DNA of 64,000 nucleotides from UBA2705 sp963977105 (lineage in GTDB: Bacteria > Pseudomonadota > Alphaproteobacteria > Micavibrionales > Micavibrionaceae), in NCBI GenBank assembly GCA_963977105.1, contig CAXBNI010000001.1, forward strand, positions 1 through 64,000, in the 5' to 3' direction. This document shows, piece by piece, positions 49,408-58,731 of the stretch. Within the stretch, counting starts at the first letter, position 1. Every line of letters starts with the position of its first letter. The notes beneath the pieces are model-generated. The model was given only the letters and a program-made list of their open reading frames with translations. It was not told the origin of the DNA and searched no databases. The position numbers and the translations under genes are program-made.

Positions 49408-51279
49408 ATGAGTAAATTTACGCCACAATTTTTAGATCAGATTCGCGATAATCTGACCCTGTCTGACATTCTTAGGCAGCGGATGAAACTTACCCGTGCT
49501 GGGCGTGAGTTTAAGGGCTGCTGCCCATTTCATAAAGAGAAGACGCCATCATTTTATGTGAATGATGAAAAGCAGTTTTATCATTGCTTTGGCTGCGGCG
49601 CCCATGGCGATGTTATTCGTTTTCTGGTTGATCATGATAATACCCCATTTCCCGAAGCTGTTGAGCAACTGGCCGGTAAAGCGGGCATTCCTATGCCAAT
49701 CCAAAAGCAGCAAACCGCGGCCGATTTTCACTTTGAGCAGCAACGTAAAGGGCTGTATGAATTAATGGATGATGCGGCAAATTGGTTTTGCCAGCAGCTT
49801 TATAGCGGCGACAACAAAGTTTTTCTGGACTATTTAGTCGGGCGCGGCGTTTCGCGCAGCATGCTTTCAGGCTTTATGATTGGCTGTGCGCCATTAGATG
49901 GTCAGGGGTTGCCAAAGCACCTTAAAGAGCAAGGTTATGATGAGCAGCAGATGATTGAATCGGGGCTCTGCCGTGCAAGTAAAAAAGACGGTAAGCCCTA
50001 TTCGTTTTTCAGAGAGCGTATTATGTTCCCTGTGCTTGATCGTAAGGGGCGCGTCGTTACATTTGGTGGGCGTATTTTGCCTGACCATGTGCGTAGCGCT
50101 GCGGGCTTTCCTGCGCATAGTGACAGCTATACCCCGCCAAAATATATTAATGGCTCCGATAGCCCCTTGTTTAATAAAAGTCATACGCTATACGGCGAAT
50201 ACCAAGTGCGAAAATCAAGTCGCGAAGGCCATACACCAATCGTTGTTGAAGGCTATTTAGATGTGATTGCCTGTCATGACGCAGGGTTTAAGGGCGCGGT
50301 TGCGCCAATGGGAACAGCGCTTACGGATGACCAGATACAGGCGCTATGGAAGATTGGCGCTTATAACCGTAAAACGCCGACATTATGCTTTGACGGTGAT
50401 GCCGCGGGGTTGCGTGCGGCAGAGCGTGCGATGGACCGCTTATTACCGTTTGTGTCGTCTGAGCGGACGGTGAATTTCGCCTTTATGCCGAAAGGGGAGG
50501 ACCCCGATTCGTTTATTAAAACGAAGGGTGTGTCTGCGCTGCGCCAGATTTTCATTAGCGCTTTATCATTGGTGAATTACTTGTGGCATACAAAAACCAA
50601 CGGACAGGATTTTTCAACGCCAGAGGAACGCGCAGGGCTTGAAAAAAGCCTATATGATGCGATTGAAGTGATTGAAGACGCCTCAACGAAGAGTTATTAT
50701 CAGCGTGATATACGTGAGCGTCTTTATAAGCATTTCTCTGCATTTAAGCGGAATAAAAACTATAAAGGCAAAAACGATAGTGCGAGCGTCGCGCGTTCGG
50801 AAAAGTACCATCAAACGGCCGCTATTAATGTTTCTGGTGAAGACAGCGGACTGTCAGAAACATTGCAAACTATTTTGCTATTAGGCGGCTTACGCTTTGC
50901 AGCGTTATTGGAGCGTTTTTATGATGAAATGGAACGTCGTAAGTTTTACCAAGGGGACTTAGAGCATCTTAAGCAATATTTGCTCGATGTTGATGTTGAG
51001 ACATACCAAGATGACATGTCTAAATTAAGCGATACATTGCGCGAAGAAGGTTATGGTGATGTGTTGACGCGCCTTGAAAACAGCAATTTGTCGATGCACG
51101 CACCGTGGCTTAGAAATTATGACGAAGAACATGAAGTTATTAAGGGCTGGGATTCTGTGGTGGCGCGTTTAGACTCGCTCTCGCATAAAATCGCATTAGC
51201 AGAGGCAATTAAAGCTCTGGAACAAGACTTCACGGAAGAAAATGCACAGCGTTTAGCTGAGCTGCAGAAGCAAGGTTAG
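49408..51279 (+). CDS. dnaG: DNA primase
   Basis: A 623-aa primase. The zinc-binding domain is at the start (CCPFHKEKTPSF and HCFGCGAHGD). The RNA polymerase core runs about 100-370, with SGRAS/SRE-type FRERIMFPV, a VVEGYLDV Toprim acidic motif (about 284-291) and DGDAAG near 330. The C-terminal about 170 residues form the helicase-interacting domain. It primes leading and lagging strands with DnaB. The dnaG-rpoD order is conserved in proteobacteria. Confidence 0.97.
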   Translation: MSKFTPQFLDQIRDNLTLSDILRQRMKLTRAGREFKGCCPFHKEKTPSFYVNDEKQFYHCFGCGAHGDVIRFLVDHDNTPFPEAVEQLAGKAGIPMPIQKQQTAADFHFEQQRKGLYELMDDAANWFCQQLYSGDNKVFLDYLVGRGVSRSMLSGFMIGCAPLDGQGLPKHLKEQGYDEQQMIESGLCRASKKDGKPYSFFRERIMFPVLDRKGRVVTFGGRILPDHVRSAAGFPAHSDSYTPPKYINGSDSPLFNKSHTLYGEYQVRKSSREGHTPIVVEGYLDVIACHDAGFKGAVAPMGTALTDDQIQALWKIGAYNRKTPTLCFDGDAAGLRAAERAMDRLLPFVSSERTVNFAFMPKGEDPDSFIKTKGVSALRQIFISALSLVNYLWHTKTNGQDFSTPEERAGLEKSLYDAIEVIEDASTKSYYQRDIRERLYKHFSAFKRNKNYKGKNDSASVARSEKYHQTAAINVSGEDSGLSETLQTILLLGGLRFAALLERFYDEMERRKFYQGDLEHLKQYLLDVDVETYQDDMSKLSDTLREEGYGDVLTRLENSNLSMHAPWLRNYDEEHEVIKGWDSVVARLDSLSHKIALAEAIKALEQDFTEENAQRLAELQKQG

Positions 51280-51560
51280 CCTAATACCAGTTAATCACAC
51301 AGGTTTAGGCTGAATGAAAAAGCCTGCCAGCTCTTGTAAACACAGGGTTTGTCGCCTGAAATAATAAAGTCAAAAAAAAGATTGGATTTTTCTTTCAGAA
51401 TCCGCTTTAATCTGCGGTCTGCTCGGACTATTATAATCGGTCTGAGATGTGTTTTTATTTTTGCAAGTAGTACTATATTACTTCAATGCGTGAGGGTCGC
51501 GTATAAACACAATATAAAGAATGTGCAAATAACAGCAAGAATAGCGAGCTTGAAAAGCAA

Positions 51561-53549
51561 ATGAGCGTGAGTGAAAAAGCAAGACAGCAAGATGACAGTG
51601 ATGATATTGGCAAAGCAGGCTCTATAGCCAGCGTTGTGAAGAAACTGTCTAAAACAGGTAAAGAGCGTGGCTTTATTACCTATGACGAATTGAATGGCGC
51701 GCTCCCTGCTGAAGAATTTACTTCTGAGCAGATTGAAGACGCTATGGCGAATCTGTCTGAAAACGGTGTGCAAATCGTTGAAAGCGAAGATGACTTCGAA
51801 GAAGAAGCGCCAGCTGCAAAAAAGAGCGGCGATGACGAGGATGAAAGCGATTACGAATCTGGTGGTAACATCGCAAGCGATGATACCGGCCGTACCGATG
51901 ACCCTGTGCGCATGTACTTGCGTGAAATGGGTACAGTGGAGCTTCTCTCCCGTGAAGGCGAGATTGCCATTGCCAAGCGTATAGAAGCCGGCAAAGAGAT
52001 GATGATTAGCGGTATTTGCGAAAGCCCGCTTGCTATTGAGTCACTTATTGCGTGGTATCAGTCTTTACAAAGCGAAGAAATTCTTCTGCGTGAGATTGTT
52101 GACCTTGACGCGATGTATAACACCGAGGAGCCTGTGGATATGACACAGGTGAATGCTGCCGCTGAAGAAAGCGACGATGAGGAAAAATCTGAAGGCGAAG
52201 AATCAAAAGAAGATTCCGAAGATGAAGATAGCGATTCAGAGGATAGTGATGACAACGATGATGACGATGATGATATTGCGGCAGTATCTATGGCTGCTAT
52301 GGAAGAAGAGCTTCGTCCAGTTGTTTTCGAAATTTTCTCTAAAATTCAAAAGACTTATAAAAAGATCCTTAAAGTACAAAAGGAGCGTTTAGAGGCGTTT
52401 CATAAAGGTGAAGAGCCAGCCGCAGCGATAAATAAAAAGTATAAAGCGCTGAATGAAGAAATGGTTGAGTTGATGAACGAGGTTAGCCTTAACCCCGCGC
52501 GTATCGAACAGTTGATCGAAAAACTGTATAAGATGAACCGTGATTTGGTTGGTTTTGAAGGACAAATCATGCGTTTCGCCACAGATAGTGGTGTGAAGCG
52601 TGAAGATTTCTTGAAACAGCATTACGGTAATGAGCTTGACCCGACGTGGATGGAGACTGTTACGGGCCTAAAAGGTAAAGGCTGGGCGAAGTTTGTTGAG
52701 CGTTATGGTGATCGCGTTATTGGTATGCGTAATCAAATCATGTCGATTGGTGATGAAGCGGGTCTACCGCTTAAAGAGTTCCGCCGTATTGTGTCAACTG
52801 TACAAAAAGGTGAAAAAGAAGCCGGGCGCGCTAAAAAAGAAATGGTCGAGGCAAACTTGCGTTTGGTTATTTCGATTGCGAAAAAATATACAAACCGTGG
52901 CCTACAATTCCTTGATTTGATTCAAGAAGGAAATATTGGTTTGATGAAAGCGGTTGATAAATTTGAATATCGCCGTGGCTATAAGTTTTCTACTTATGCA
53001 ACATGGTGGATTAGACAGGCGATTACGCGTTCAATCGCAGACCAAGCTCGTACAATTCGTATTCCAGTGCATATGATTGAAACAATCAATAAGCTTGTCC
53101 GCACAAGCCGTCAAATGATGCACGAGATTGGCCGCGAGCCAACACCTGAAGAATTGGCTGAGCGTTTGCATATGCCGCTTGATAAGGTACGTAAGGTTCT
53201 TAAAATTGCGAAAGAGCCCGTATCTTTGGAAACACCAATCGGTGATGAAGAAGATTCAAGCCTTGGTGACTTCATTGAAGACAAAAATGCGATTTTGCCA
53301 GTTGAAAGCGCAATTCACTCAAACTTGCGTGAAACAACAACGCGCGTTTTGGCGACATTGACGCCGCGTGAAGAGCGCGTGCTACGTATGCGTTTCGGTA
53401 TTGGTATGAATACTGACCATACTTTGGAAGAGGTTGGGCAGCAATTCAACGTAACGCGGGAGCGTATCCGTCAGATTGAAGCAAAAGCATTGCGTAAGCT
53501 CAAGCATCCAAGCCGTAGCCGTAAGCTGCGAAGCTTCCTTGATACTTAA
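51561..53549 (+). CDS. rpoD: Primary sigma factor sigma-70
   Basis: A 662-aa factor. Region 1.1 is at about 15-75 and region 1.2 begins DPVRMYLREMG. Region 2 contains YKFSTYATWWIRQAI and region 4 contains TLEEVGQQFNVTRERIRQIE. An extreme Asp/Glu/Ser run (about residues 201-238) occupies the non-conserved region between 1.2 and 2; acidic inserts there are usual in alphaproteobacteria but this one is long. TATAAT at 51432-51437 may be the -10 of its promoter, though no good -35 partners it. The start lacks a strong ribosome site. Confidence 0.97.
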   Translation: MSVSEKARQQDDSDDIGKAGSIASVVKKLSKTGKERGFITYDELNGALPAEEFTSEQIEDAMANLSENGVQIVESEDDFEEEAPAAKKSGDDEDESDYESGGNIASDDTGRTDDPVRMYLREMGTVELLSREGEIAIAKRIEAGKEMMISGICESPLAIESLIAWYQSLQSEEILLREIVDLDAMYNTEEPVDMTQVNAAAEESDDEEKSEGEESKEDSEDEDSDSEDSDDNDDDDDDIAAVSMAAMEEELRPVVFEIFSKIQKTYKKILKVQKERLEAFHKGEEPAAAINKKYKALNEEMVELMNEVSLNPARIEQLIEKLYKMNRDLVGFEGQIMRFATDSGVKREDFLKQHYGNELDPTWMETVTGLKGKGWAKFVERYGDRVIGMRNQIMSIGDEAGLPLKEFRRIVSTVQKGEKEAGRAKKEMVEANLRLVISIAKKYTNRGLQFLDLIQEGNIGLMKAVDKFEYRRGYKFSTYATWWIRQAITRSIADQARTIRIPVHMIETINKLVRTSRQMMHEIGREPTPEELAERLHMPLDKVRKVLKIAKEPVSLETPIGDEEDSSLGDFIEDKNAILPVESAIHSNLRETTTRVLATLTPREERVLRMRFGIGMNTDHTLEEVGQQFNVTRERIRQIEAKALRKLKHPSRSRKLRSFLDT

Positions 53550-53580
53550 CGCCACTAGCGTTATCTCTTTTGTTCAGTAG

Positions 53581-53611
53581 GGCCGCATTATTTGCGGCCT
53601 TATTTTTTTTT
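53581..53611 (+). terminator. rpoD terminator
   Basis: GGCCGCA / TGCGGCC with a 5-base loop followed by a T-run, 31 bases after the rpoD stop. Confidence 0.93.
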
Positions 53612-53645
53612 GTTTTGGTTTTATCTTACAAAGACAGCTTTTTGC

Positions 53646-53674
53646 TTGACATAATGTTGCTCCTTCTTTATGTG
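53646..53674 (+). promoter_or_regulatory. Candidate promoter of the 52-aa gene
   Basis: TTGACA at 53646-53651, 17-base spacer, then TATGTG at 53669-53674. The -35 is perfect but the -10 matches only in its first half. It lies 33 bases before the start codon. Confidence 0.5.
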
Positions 53675-53706
53675 TGTAGATAGAAAAATATAAAGGGAGT
53701 TATTCA

Positions 53707-53865
53707 ATGACGATGTCAAATATGTTTTATAAAGTTGCAAAAGCTGTTGATGATAAAATGCCGGGTACAGGTATTAGGTTATATAATGCCGCTGCTGCGT
53801 CGAGCACAATTGCTGAGCTTGCTGTGGTTGCAAGTTTGTCTTTGTTTGGCCCAAGCGCTAAATAA
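53707..53865 (+). CDS. 52-aa small protein, unknown
   Basis: A short ORF with every sign of expression: a GGGAG ribosome site 7 bases before ATG, a candidate promoter upstream, and its own rho-independent terminator directly downstream. It is bracketed by the rpoD terminator on the left, so it forms an isolated transcription unit. The product has an amphipathic, lysine-containing first half (FYKVAKAVDDKMPGTG) and an alanine/serine/leucine-rich second half (IAELAVVASLSLFG) that could insert into a membrane. No family recognised. Confidence 0.7.
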   Translation: MTMSNMFYKVAKAVDDKMPGTGIRLYNAAAASSTIAELAVVASLSLFGPSAK

Positions 53866-53886
53866 TAAAATTGGATTTATAAAAAG

Positions 53887-53915
53887 GGGGCTAGATATAA
53901 TCTAGCCCCTTTTTT
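53887..53915. terminator. Bidirectional terminator after the 52-aa gene
   Basis: GGGGCTAGA / TCTAGCCCC with a 5-base loop, A-run before and T-run after. It also serves the converging patatin-like gene. Confidence 0.92.
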
Positions 53916-53939
53916 GTATCTGTATTTTGGTCTGCGGTC

Positions 53940-55460
53940 TTACTGTGGATTCCATCCAAAGAAATTACGCACGCCCTTCCAAGGTGAGTTTTGCTGGTCT
54001 TGGTGGTGCGGAGCGTTTTCAATATGGGCGTGATCGCAGCGCGCTTTCACTTTATCCAAATGCTCTTGGTCTATCTGGCCCAAAAGGTGAAGGTTTTCAC
54101 ACAGGTCAATCGCTAAATTGTGCAGCCGCGTTTTTACGCGTGGAATTTCAATGTAGTTCTCTGCAATTTTTTCAAGCTTAGCTGTGTTTTCCGGTGAGGC
54201 GTCAAGCGTGTCCCGCGATGGGGCAATATTTTGTTTCTCGATCTCTTCGGTGTAGAGCCTTGGGTTAAATAGCGTGATATTATCGTCGCCAATTAAGTTG
54301 CCGAGCGCCTGTCTGGATAAAGAATTCGTGTAGCTCTCCATGTCGGATATAATGCCGCCCGTCATCAGGCGTCCAGTAACGCCAAGTTTCTTATGTTCTT
54401 GCATGATGAAAGTTTCATCAAACTTGCCAACGCCGAAATAGACCAGTTTAATATCGGTATCCGCAGTCTTGTGTTTGTAAAGGTCACAGACGGAGGCGAT
54501 GGGGGAGTGGATTATCGCTTGGTCGGTATAAACTTTATCGGTCAGCGTTTTATGCGGGACGAAAGCGAAGGGGTTGGCAATGCTTGCCATCGTCGAATCC
54601 CAGAGGAACTCGTTGCCTTCGGATGTTTTTCCGGGGAGGTCGTCGCCACTCGCAAGTAAATCGTCTTTGCGGTGATAGAAATGCTCAAACTCACCTTCTT
54701 CGATGTTATAAGATGCAATGTAGATGGATTTTGAACTGTCGCTCAGGCGTGCTTTGCCGTAATGCTCTTTAAAGGTCTCTTTTGGTACATCGGATGAGTA
54801 GTGGTGGTCACCAGCCCAATGTTTAATGACAAAGTCTACAGGCTTGCGCGCGGCCTGATAGAATATAGACGTCAATGTGCCGACCGGCTCCATTTGGTCA
54901 ATATAAATTTCCATTGTTTTTATTAACTCAATAGATTCATCGGGGATGGTTTTATCTTTAAGTAGGCGGCTGCAAATTTTTAGAGCACTGCGCTTGTGCA
55001 TATCATTGATAATGGTCTGCTTCGCGAATTTTTTTAGGTTATCAAAGTCTTGTTGATAGCTTTCATCAAGCGAGCGCATTAATTGGTTGGATGTCCTGAC
55101 GATCTCATTAAGCTTATAGCGATGCTGCTTTAATGGATCTGCACCTGAAAATGCAAAGCTTGCGACATTGGTAAACGTCATTTTTGCGGTTCTGTTCGGT
55201 ATAGGTTCAAAAAAACGCTGCCCGTCTTCTTTGTAACGGTCAAGCGTTTGCTCCGCTGTAAAACCTGACATGATACTCGATACGCATATCGAACCAGTTG
55301 AGACGCCTTCAAAGGCCTGGAAAAGGTCTTTTGATGTGAGGCCGGTGAGGCTCTCAAGCTCAGTGAGCATTTTGAGGGGGACAACGCCTAGCATTGATCC
55401 ACCTGGAATATAGAGTAAATAAATGGATTTCTTGCGTTTCGTGTTGTTTGTTGCGGTCAT
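53940..55460 (-). CDS. Patatin-like phospholipase
   Basis: A 506-aa protein. The glycine-rich oxyanion loop PGGSMLG is at about 19-25, the nucleophile is S54 in GVSTG, and the dyad aspartate is probably in VYTDQAII (usual DGG or DGA, here DQA). The patatin core (about 12-350) is interrupted by a helical insert (about 115-230), and a helical tail of about 100 residues follows. It probably hydrolyses phospholipid or another lipid ester. No signal peptide, so cytoplasmic or delivered by another route. Alphaproteobacterial patatins of this long type are poorly characterised. Confidence 0.85.
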   Translation of the reverse strand: MTATNNTKRKKSIYLLYIPGGSMLGVVPLKMLTELESLTGLTSKDLFQAFEGVSTGSICVSSIMSGFTAEQTLDRYKEDGQRFFEPIPNRTAKMTFTNVASFAFSGADPLKQHRYKLNEIVRTSNQLMRSLDESYQQDFDNLKKFAKQTIINDMHKRSALKICSRLLKDKTIPDESIELIKTMEIYIDQMEPVGTLTSIFYQAARKPVDFVIKHWAGDHHYSSDVPKETFKEHYGKARLSDSSKSIYIASYNIEEGEFEHFYHRKDDLLASGDDLPGKTSEGNEFLWDSTMASIANPFAFVPHKTLTDKVYTDQAIIHSPIASVCDLYKHKTADTDIKLVYFGVGKFDETFIMQEHKKLGVTGRLMTGGIISDMESYTNSLSRQALGNLIGDDNITLFNPRLYTEEIEKQNIAPSRDTLDASPENTAKLEKIAENYIEIPRVKTRLHNLAIDLCENLHLLGQIDQEHLDKVKARCDHAHIENAPHHQDQQNSPWKGVRNFFGWNPQ

Positions 55461-55646
55461 TTGACCATCTCCCCATATACTTTTTTTATTTATTATTTTG
55501 ACATATTAGGAAAAATAAATTTAGAGATCAATTTTTTTGTGTGCTGCAGTGAAACAAAACCTTGATCTTGTGTATAAAATAGGCTAAATCGGTCTAGCTG
55601 AACTTCAAGCTCTCGTCTTTTTTGAGATATGGATGTTTACGCAAGT

Positions 55647-55724
55647 GGGCCTGTAGCTCAGCCTGGTTAGAGCGCTCCGCTCATAACGGATCGGTCGGGA
55701 GTTCGAATCTCCCCGGGCCCACCA
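55647..55724 (+). tRNA. tRNA with CAT anticodon (Ile2 or elongator Met)
   Basis: Full cloverleaf: acceptor GGGCCTG/CGGGCCC with one T-G pair, D stem GCTC/GAGC, anticodon loop CTCATAA (CAT at 55682-55684), T arm GGGAG-TTCGAAT-CTCCC, encoded CCA at 55722-55724. It lacks the C1-A72 mismatch and G-C anticodon-stem triplets of the initiator. The GGGCCTG acceptor resembles alphaproteobacterial tRNA-Ile2 (CAT, lysidine-modified), but elongator Met cannot be excluded by eye. C27 faces T43 in the anticodon stem. Confidence 0.95.
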
Positions 55725-55832
55725 CTTTTTAACAAGCCGATACGAAGTAACCCAAGCGACATTTATATTTTAGAGGGCATAGTCTTAATGCTGTGCTTAT
55801 TATGTGCGTTGTGATTGATGAGAGATATATAA

Positions 55833-57101
55833 ATGGCTAAAAATATATTTTGCGGTATTGATTTCGGTACGTCTAATTCGACCTGCGCAGTATGCGTAGA
55901 TGGTGTGGTCTCGCTTGTTCCCCTCGAAGGGATAAAGCAAGATTTACCAAGCGCGATATTCTTTTCAGAAAGTGGAGAAGTATTTTATGGGCGCGAAGCA
56001 ATACAGGTTTATATCGAAGGTGAAGAGGGCCGTTTAATGCGTGGCCTGAAGTCTATTTTAGGGACGGCCTTGATGGCGGAGCGCACGGTTGTCAACGGCA
56101 GCGCAAAATACTTTGCCGATATTGTCGCGACATATTTAAAGAATATAAAAGCCCATATAGAGGCTCATGTCGGCCAAGCTGTAGAATCTGTTGTGATGGG
56201 GCGTCCGGTCCATTTTCATGATAATGACCCCGATGCAGATGCAGAATCAGAAAAGGTCTTGCGGGAGATTGCACAGAAGATAGGGTTTAAAAATATCGTC
56301 TTTCAATACGAGCCGATTGCAGCTGCTTTTGCGCATGAGCGTGCGCTTCGTCATGATAAGCTATCACTCGTTGTGGATTTGGGCGGCGGTACGTCTGATT
56401 TCACGGTTATTAAATTATCGCCACAGCGCGGCGTTAATCAGGCGCGCGAGGACGATATTCTATCGACTTCTGGTGTGCGCATTGGCGGCACAAACTTTGA
56501 TAAGCGCTTATCAATGTCGTCGTTTATGCCTTATCTTGGCTTGGGCGGTCAGTTCACGTCTATATTTGAAGCAGAGAAGATATTAGATATTCCCTCCACG
56601 GTGTATAGCGAACTGTCGGACTGGCCGCGCGTTAACTTCGCGCAAACACAAAAAGCTATTCGTGACGTAAAGGACATACGTCGTACAGCTTTGGCGCCAG
56701 ATAAGTTGGATCGTTTAATAAGGCTGCAGGAAGAGAAGCTTGGGCATACATTTTTGCAGCATGTCGAGGCGGCTAAAATTGGTTTGTCTGATACGGCGAC
56801 TCTGTCTATTGCAATGGATGATATTGGTTTTGATTTTCATGTCGATCTCACGAAAGTGCGTTTCGAGCAGGATATTGCAGATCAGATTGTCAAAATTGAA
56901 CAGACCATGGATGCGTGTTTAGCAAGTGCAGGTGTTAAGGCGGCTGATATTGAGCTCGTTGTGCTTACAGGCGGTTCGAGTGAGCTTCCTGCTGTAAATG
57001 ATATGGTTTCCCGAAAGTTTTGCGCGGCTGATATATCTACAGATGATAAATTTTGTAGTGTGGGGATGGGCCTTGCCTATTATTCGGCACAAATTTTTTA
57101 G
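55833..57101 (+). CDS. YegD-like Hsp70 ATPase without substrate-binding domain
   Basis: A 422-aa actin-fold protein: phosphate-1 GIDFGTSNST at the start, phosphate-2 VVDLGGGTSDFTV near residue 185, and adenosine loop VVLTGGSSELPAV near 380. It ends where the DnaK nucleotide-binding domain ends; the peptide-binding domain is absent. This is the layout of the YegD family of Hsp70-like proteins of uncertain role. A GAGA-type ribosome site lies 7 bases before ATG. Monocistronic, between the tRNA and rpsD. Confidence 0.9.
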   Translation: MAKNIFCGIDFGTSNSTCAVCVDGVVSLVPLEGIKQDLPSAIFFSESGEVFYGREAIQVYIEGEEGRLMRGLKSILGTALMAERTVVNGSAKYFADIVATYLKNIKAHIEAHVGQAVESVVMGRPVHFHDNDPDADAESEKVLREIAQKIGFKNIVFQYEPIAAAFAHERALRHDKLSLVVDLGGGTSDFTVIKLSPQRGVNQAREDDILSTSGVRIGGTNFDKRLSMSSFMPYLGLGGQFTSIFEAEKILDIPSTVYSELSDWPRVNFAQTQKAIRDVKDIRRTALAPDKLDRLIRLQEEKLGHTFLQHVEAAKIGLSDTATLSIAMDDIGFDFHVDLTKVRFEQDIADQIVKIEQTMDACLASAGVKAADIELVVLTGGSSELPAVNDMVSRKFCAADISTDDKFCSVGMGLAYYSAQIF

Positions 57102-57151
57102 CTTTCGCTGTTTTGTTTGGTGAAACAAGGTCTTTGCACTGTAAAAACCCT

Positions 57152-57179
57152 TTGACATTCTGCCTATAATCCGTATATT
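57152..57179 (+). promoter_or_regulatory. rpsD promoter
   Basis: TTGACA (57152-57157), 16-base spacer, TATATT (57174-57179). A leader of roughly 110 bases follows, with a possible hairpin near 57180-57206 (GCCC...GGGGC). Confidence 0.7.
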
Positions 57180-57295
57180 GCCCTTACTCTCAAGAAAGAG
57201 GGGGCTTTTGCTCTCCGTTGATTGATGGCAATCGTGCTGAATATCAAACCGTATGTCGGTCTATTGGGACAAAAATTAAAAAAAGGAACATCACC

Positions 57296-57913
57296 ATGAG
57301 TGGTAAGCGTCTTAGTACAAAATATAAAATTGATCGTCGCCTAGGTTGTAACCTATGGGGCCGCGTGAAATCTCCGTATAACCTTCGTCAGTCTGCACCA
57401 GGTATGCACGGCGAGCGCCGTGGTAAGCTTTCTGATTATGGCTTGCAGTTAATGGCTAAGCAAAAGCTTAAAGGTTATTATGGAAGCATTGGCGAAAAGC
57501 AATTCCGCCGTTATTATAAAGAAGCATCTCGCCTACGCGGTGATGCAGGTGTGAACCTTATCGGTTTGCTAGAACGTCGTTTGGATGCGGTTATTTACCG
57601 TGCGAAATTCGTCCCTACAGTTTTCTCTGCGCGTCAGTTTGTTAACCATGGTCACATTTTGGTTAACGGCAAGCACGTCAATATCCCTTCTTACCAAGTT
57701 AAAGAAGGCGACGTTATTGAAGTTAAAGAAAGCTCACGTCAGATTCCGATGGTTCTCGAAGCGCAGCAGTCACAAGAACGTGAATATTGCGAATATATCG
57801 AAGTTGATGAAAAAGCATTCAAGGCAACTTTCTTGCGTATCCCAACATTGGAAGATGTTCCATATGCAAGCGTCATGGAGCCAAGCTTAATCGTTGAATT
57901 CTATTCACGTTAA
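57296..57913 (+). CDS. rpsD: Small ribosomal subunit protein S4
   Basis: A 205-aa protein. The start is set at the ATG at 57296: AAAGGAA lies 7 bases upstream and family members begin MSxRLxxKYKIDRRLG. An in-frame ATG at 57218 would add 26 residues unlike S4. It contains the N-terminal rRNA-binding region and the S4 domain (about 95-160, RRLDAVIYRAKFVPT). It is a primary 16S rRNA binder in 30S assembly. Monocistronic with its own promoter and terminator. Confidence 0.97.
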   Translation: MSGKRLSTKYKIDRRLGCNLWGRVKSPYNLRQSAPGMHGERRGKLSDYGLQLMAKQKLKGYYGSIGEKQFRRYYKEASRLRGDAGVNLIGLLERRLDAVIYRAKFVPTVFSARQFVNHGHILVNGKHVNIPSYQVKEGDVIEVKESSRQIPMVLEAQQSQEREYCEYIEVDEKAFKATFLRIPTLEDVPYASVMEPSLIVEFYSR

Positions 57914-57935
57914 GCGCTCTTCAAATAAAGATTAG

Positions 57936-57968
57936 AAAAAAGGCTGCATGTACCATGCAGCCTTTTTT
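57936..57968. terminator. Bidirectional terminator after rpsD
   Basis: AAAAAAGGCTGCATG / CATGCAGCCTTTTTT with a 3-base loop; usable by rpsD and the converging gene at 57997-58437. Confidence 0.93.
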
Positions 57969-57996
57969 ATTGGTTCGTCATCCATATATGTATGGC

Positions 57997-58437
57997 TTAA
58001 TCTTCGAGGCTAAGGGCGCCTGCACCTTGTGATGCGCTGCCGTCATTGTCTTTGACGACATCCATGCAGACGTTGAACTCTGTAAGGTCGAGCGACTTTC
58101 TGGCGTCACGTGGCAACATAATTTTGTGGTCAATGCAAAAGCCAATCAAGGCTGCGCTGACGAAATCAGCGGTAAGGTTAAAAAACTTATGCTCAAAAGT
58201 CTCTTCGTCAAAAAAGGTGACGATAATGGCGCGGTTTTGGTCGTCGACATTAAAGTTTTTATTTACGCCCGTTTGCTTGCCTTTCATGCTGTGAAGCTCG
58301 TATTCTGCGCCCCCTGCATATTTAGCACGGATCATCTTTCCTTTTGGAAAAGGGATATTTTCTTGTTGGCCATATTTAAGTAGAGCTTCTGTTGTTTCTT
58401 TGTGAGAGAAGACGAGTCTTCTGAGTTCTGCGGGCAT
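57997..58437 (-). CDS. Hypothetical protein, 146 aa
   Basis: A soluble protein with no recognised motif. The N-terminal helix (ETTEALLKYGQQ) is followed by a beta-rich middle (EYELHSMKG, RAIIVTFFDEETFEHKFF) and a helical end, with an acidic unstructured tail. No signal peptide or membrane segment. It is divergent from the pilus operon at 58732, which suggests but does not prove a shared control region. The ORF is supported by even codon use and a terminator at its 3' side; its function is unknown. Confidence 0.65.
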   Translation of the reverse strand: MPAELRRLVFSHKETTEALLKYGQQENIPFPKGKMIRAKYAGGAEYELHSMKGKQTGVNKNFNVDDQNRAIIVTFFDEETFEHKFFNLTADFVSAALIGFCIDHKIMLPRDARKSLDLTEFNVCMDVVKDNDGSASQGAGALSLED

Positions 58438-58731
58438 GACTTTGTCCTAAAATAATTTTTATACTACCTGTAATATTAGTACAAAAAAAGGCTGCGTAAA
58501 AGGCTTTGTTGTTATCTGTGCTTTAGCCTGTACATATATTTGATCTATTTCCCCGTTTATAAGACATTGTTAAGACTTTCCCGTCATATTTATTTTTATG
58601 TTTGTGCCATGTGCAAATCTTTTGATTCGTGATAAAATAATGTTCACATCACAGAACGGGTGTGTTTCTAACAATAAATTTACCATGAGCTCATCAACGA
58701 CTTTTATGCTTTTATGAATATGAGGTAGCAA

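Noticed and set aside
55647..55724. Integrated element at the tRNA gene
   Set aside because: No integrase, and no repeat of the tRNA 3' end was seen downstream.
57218..57295. Extended N-terminus for S4
   Set aside because: It overlaps the likely leader, is unlike any S4, and the internal ATG has a strong ribosome site.
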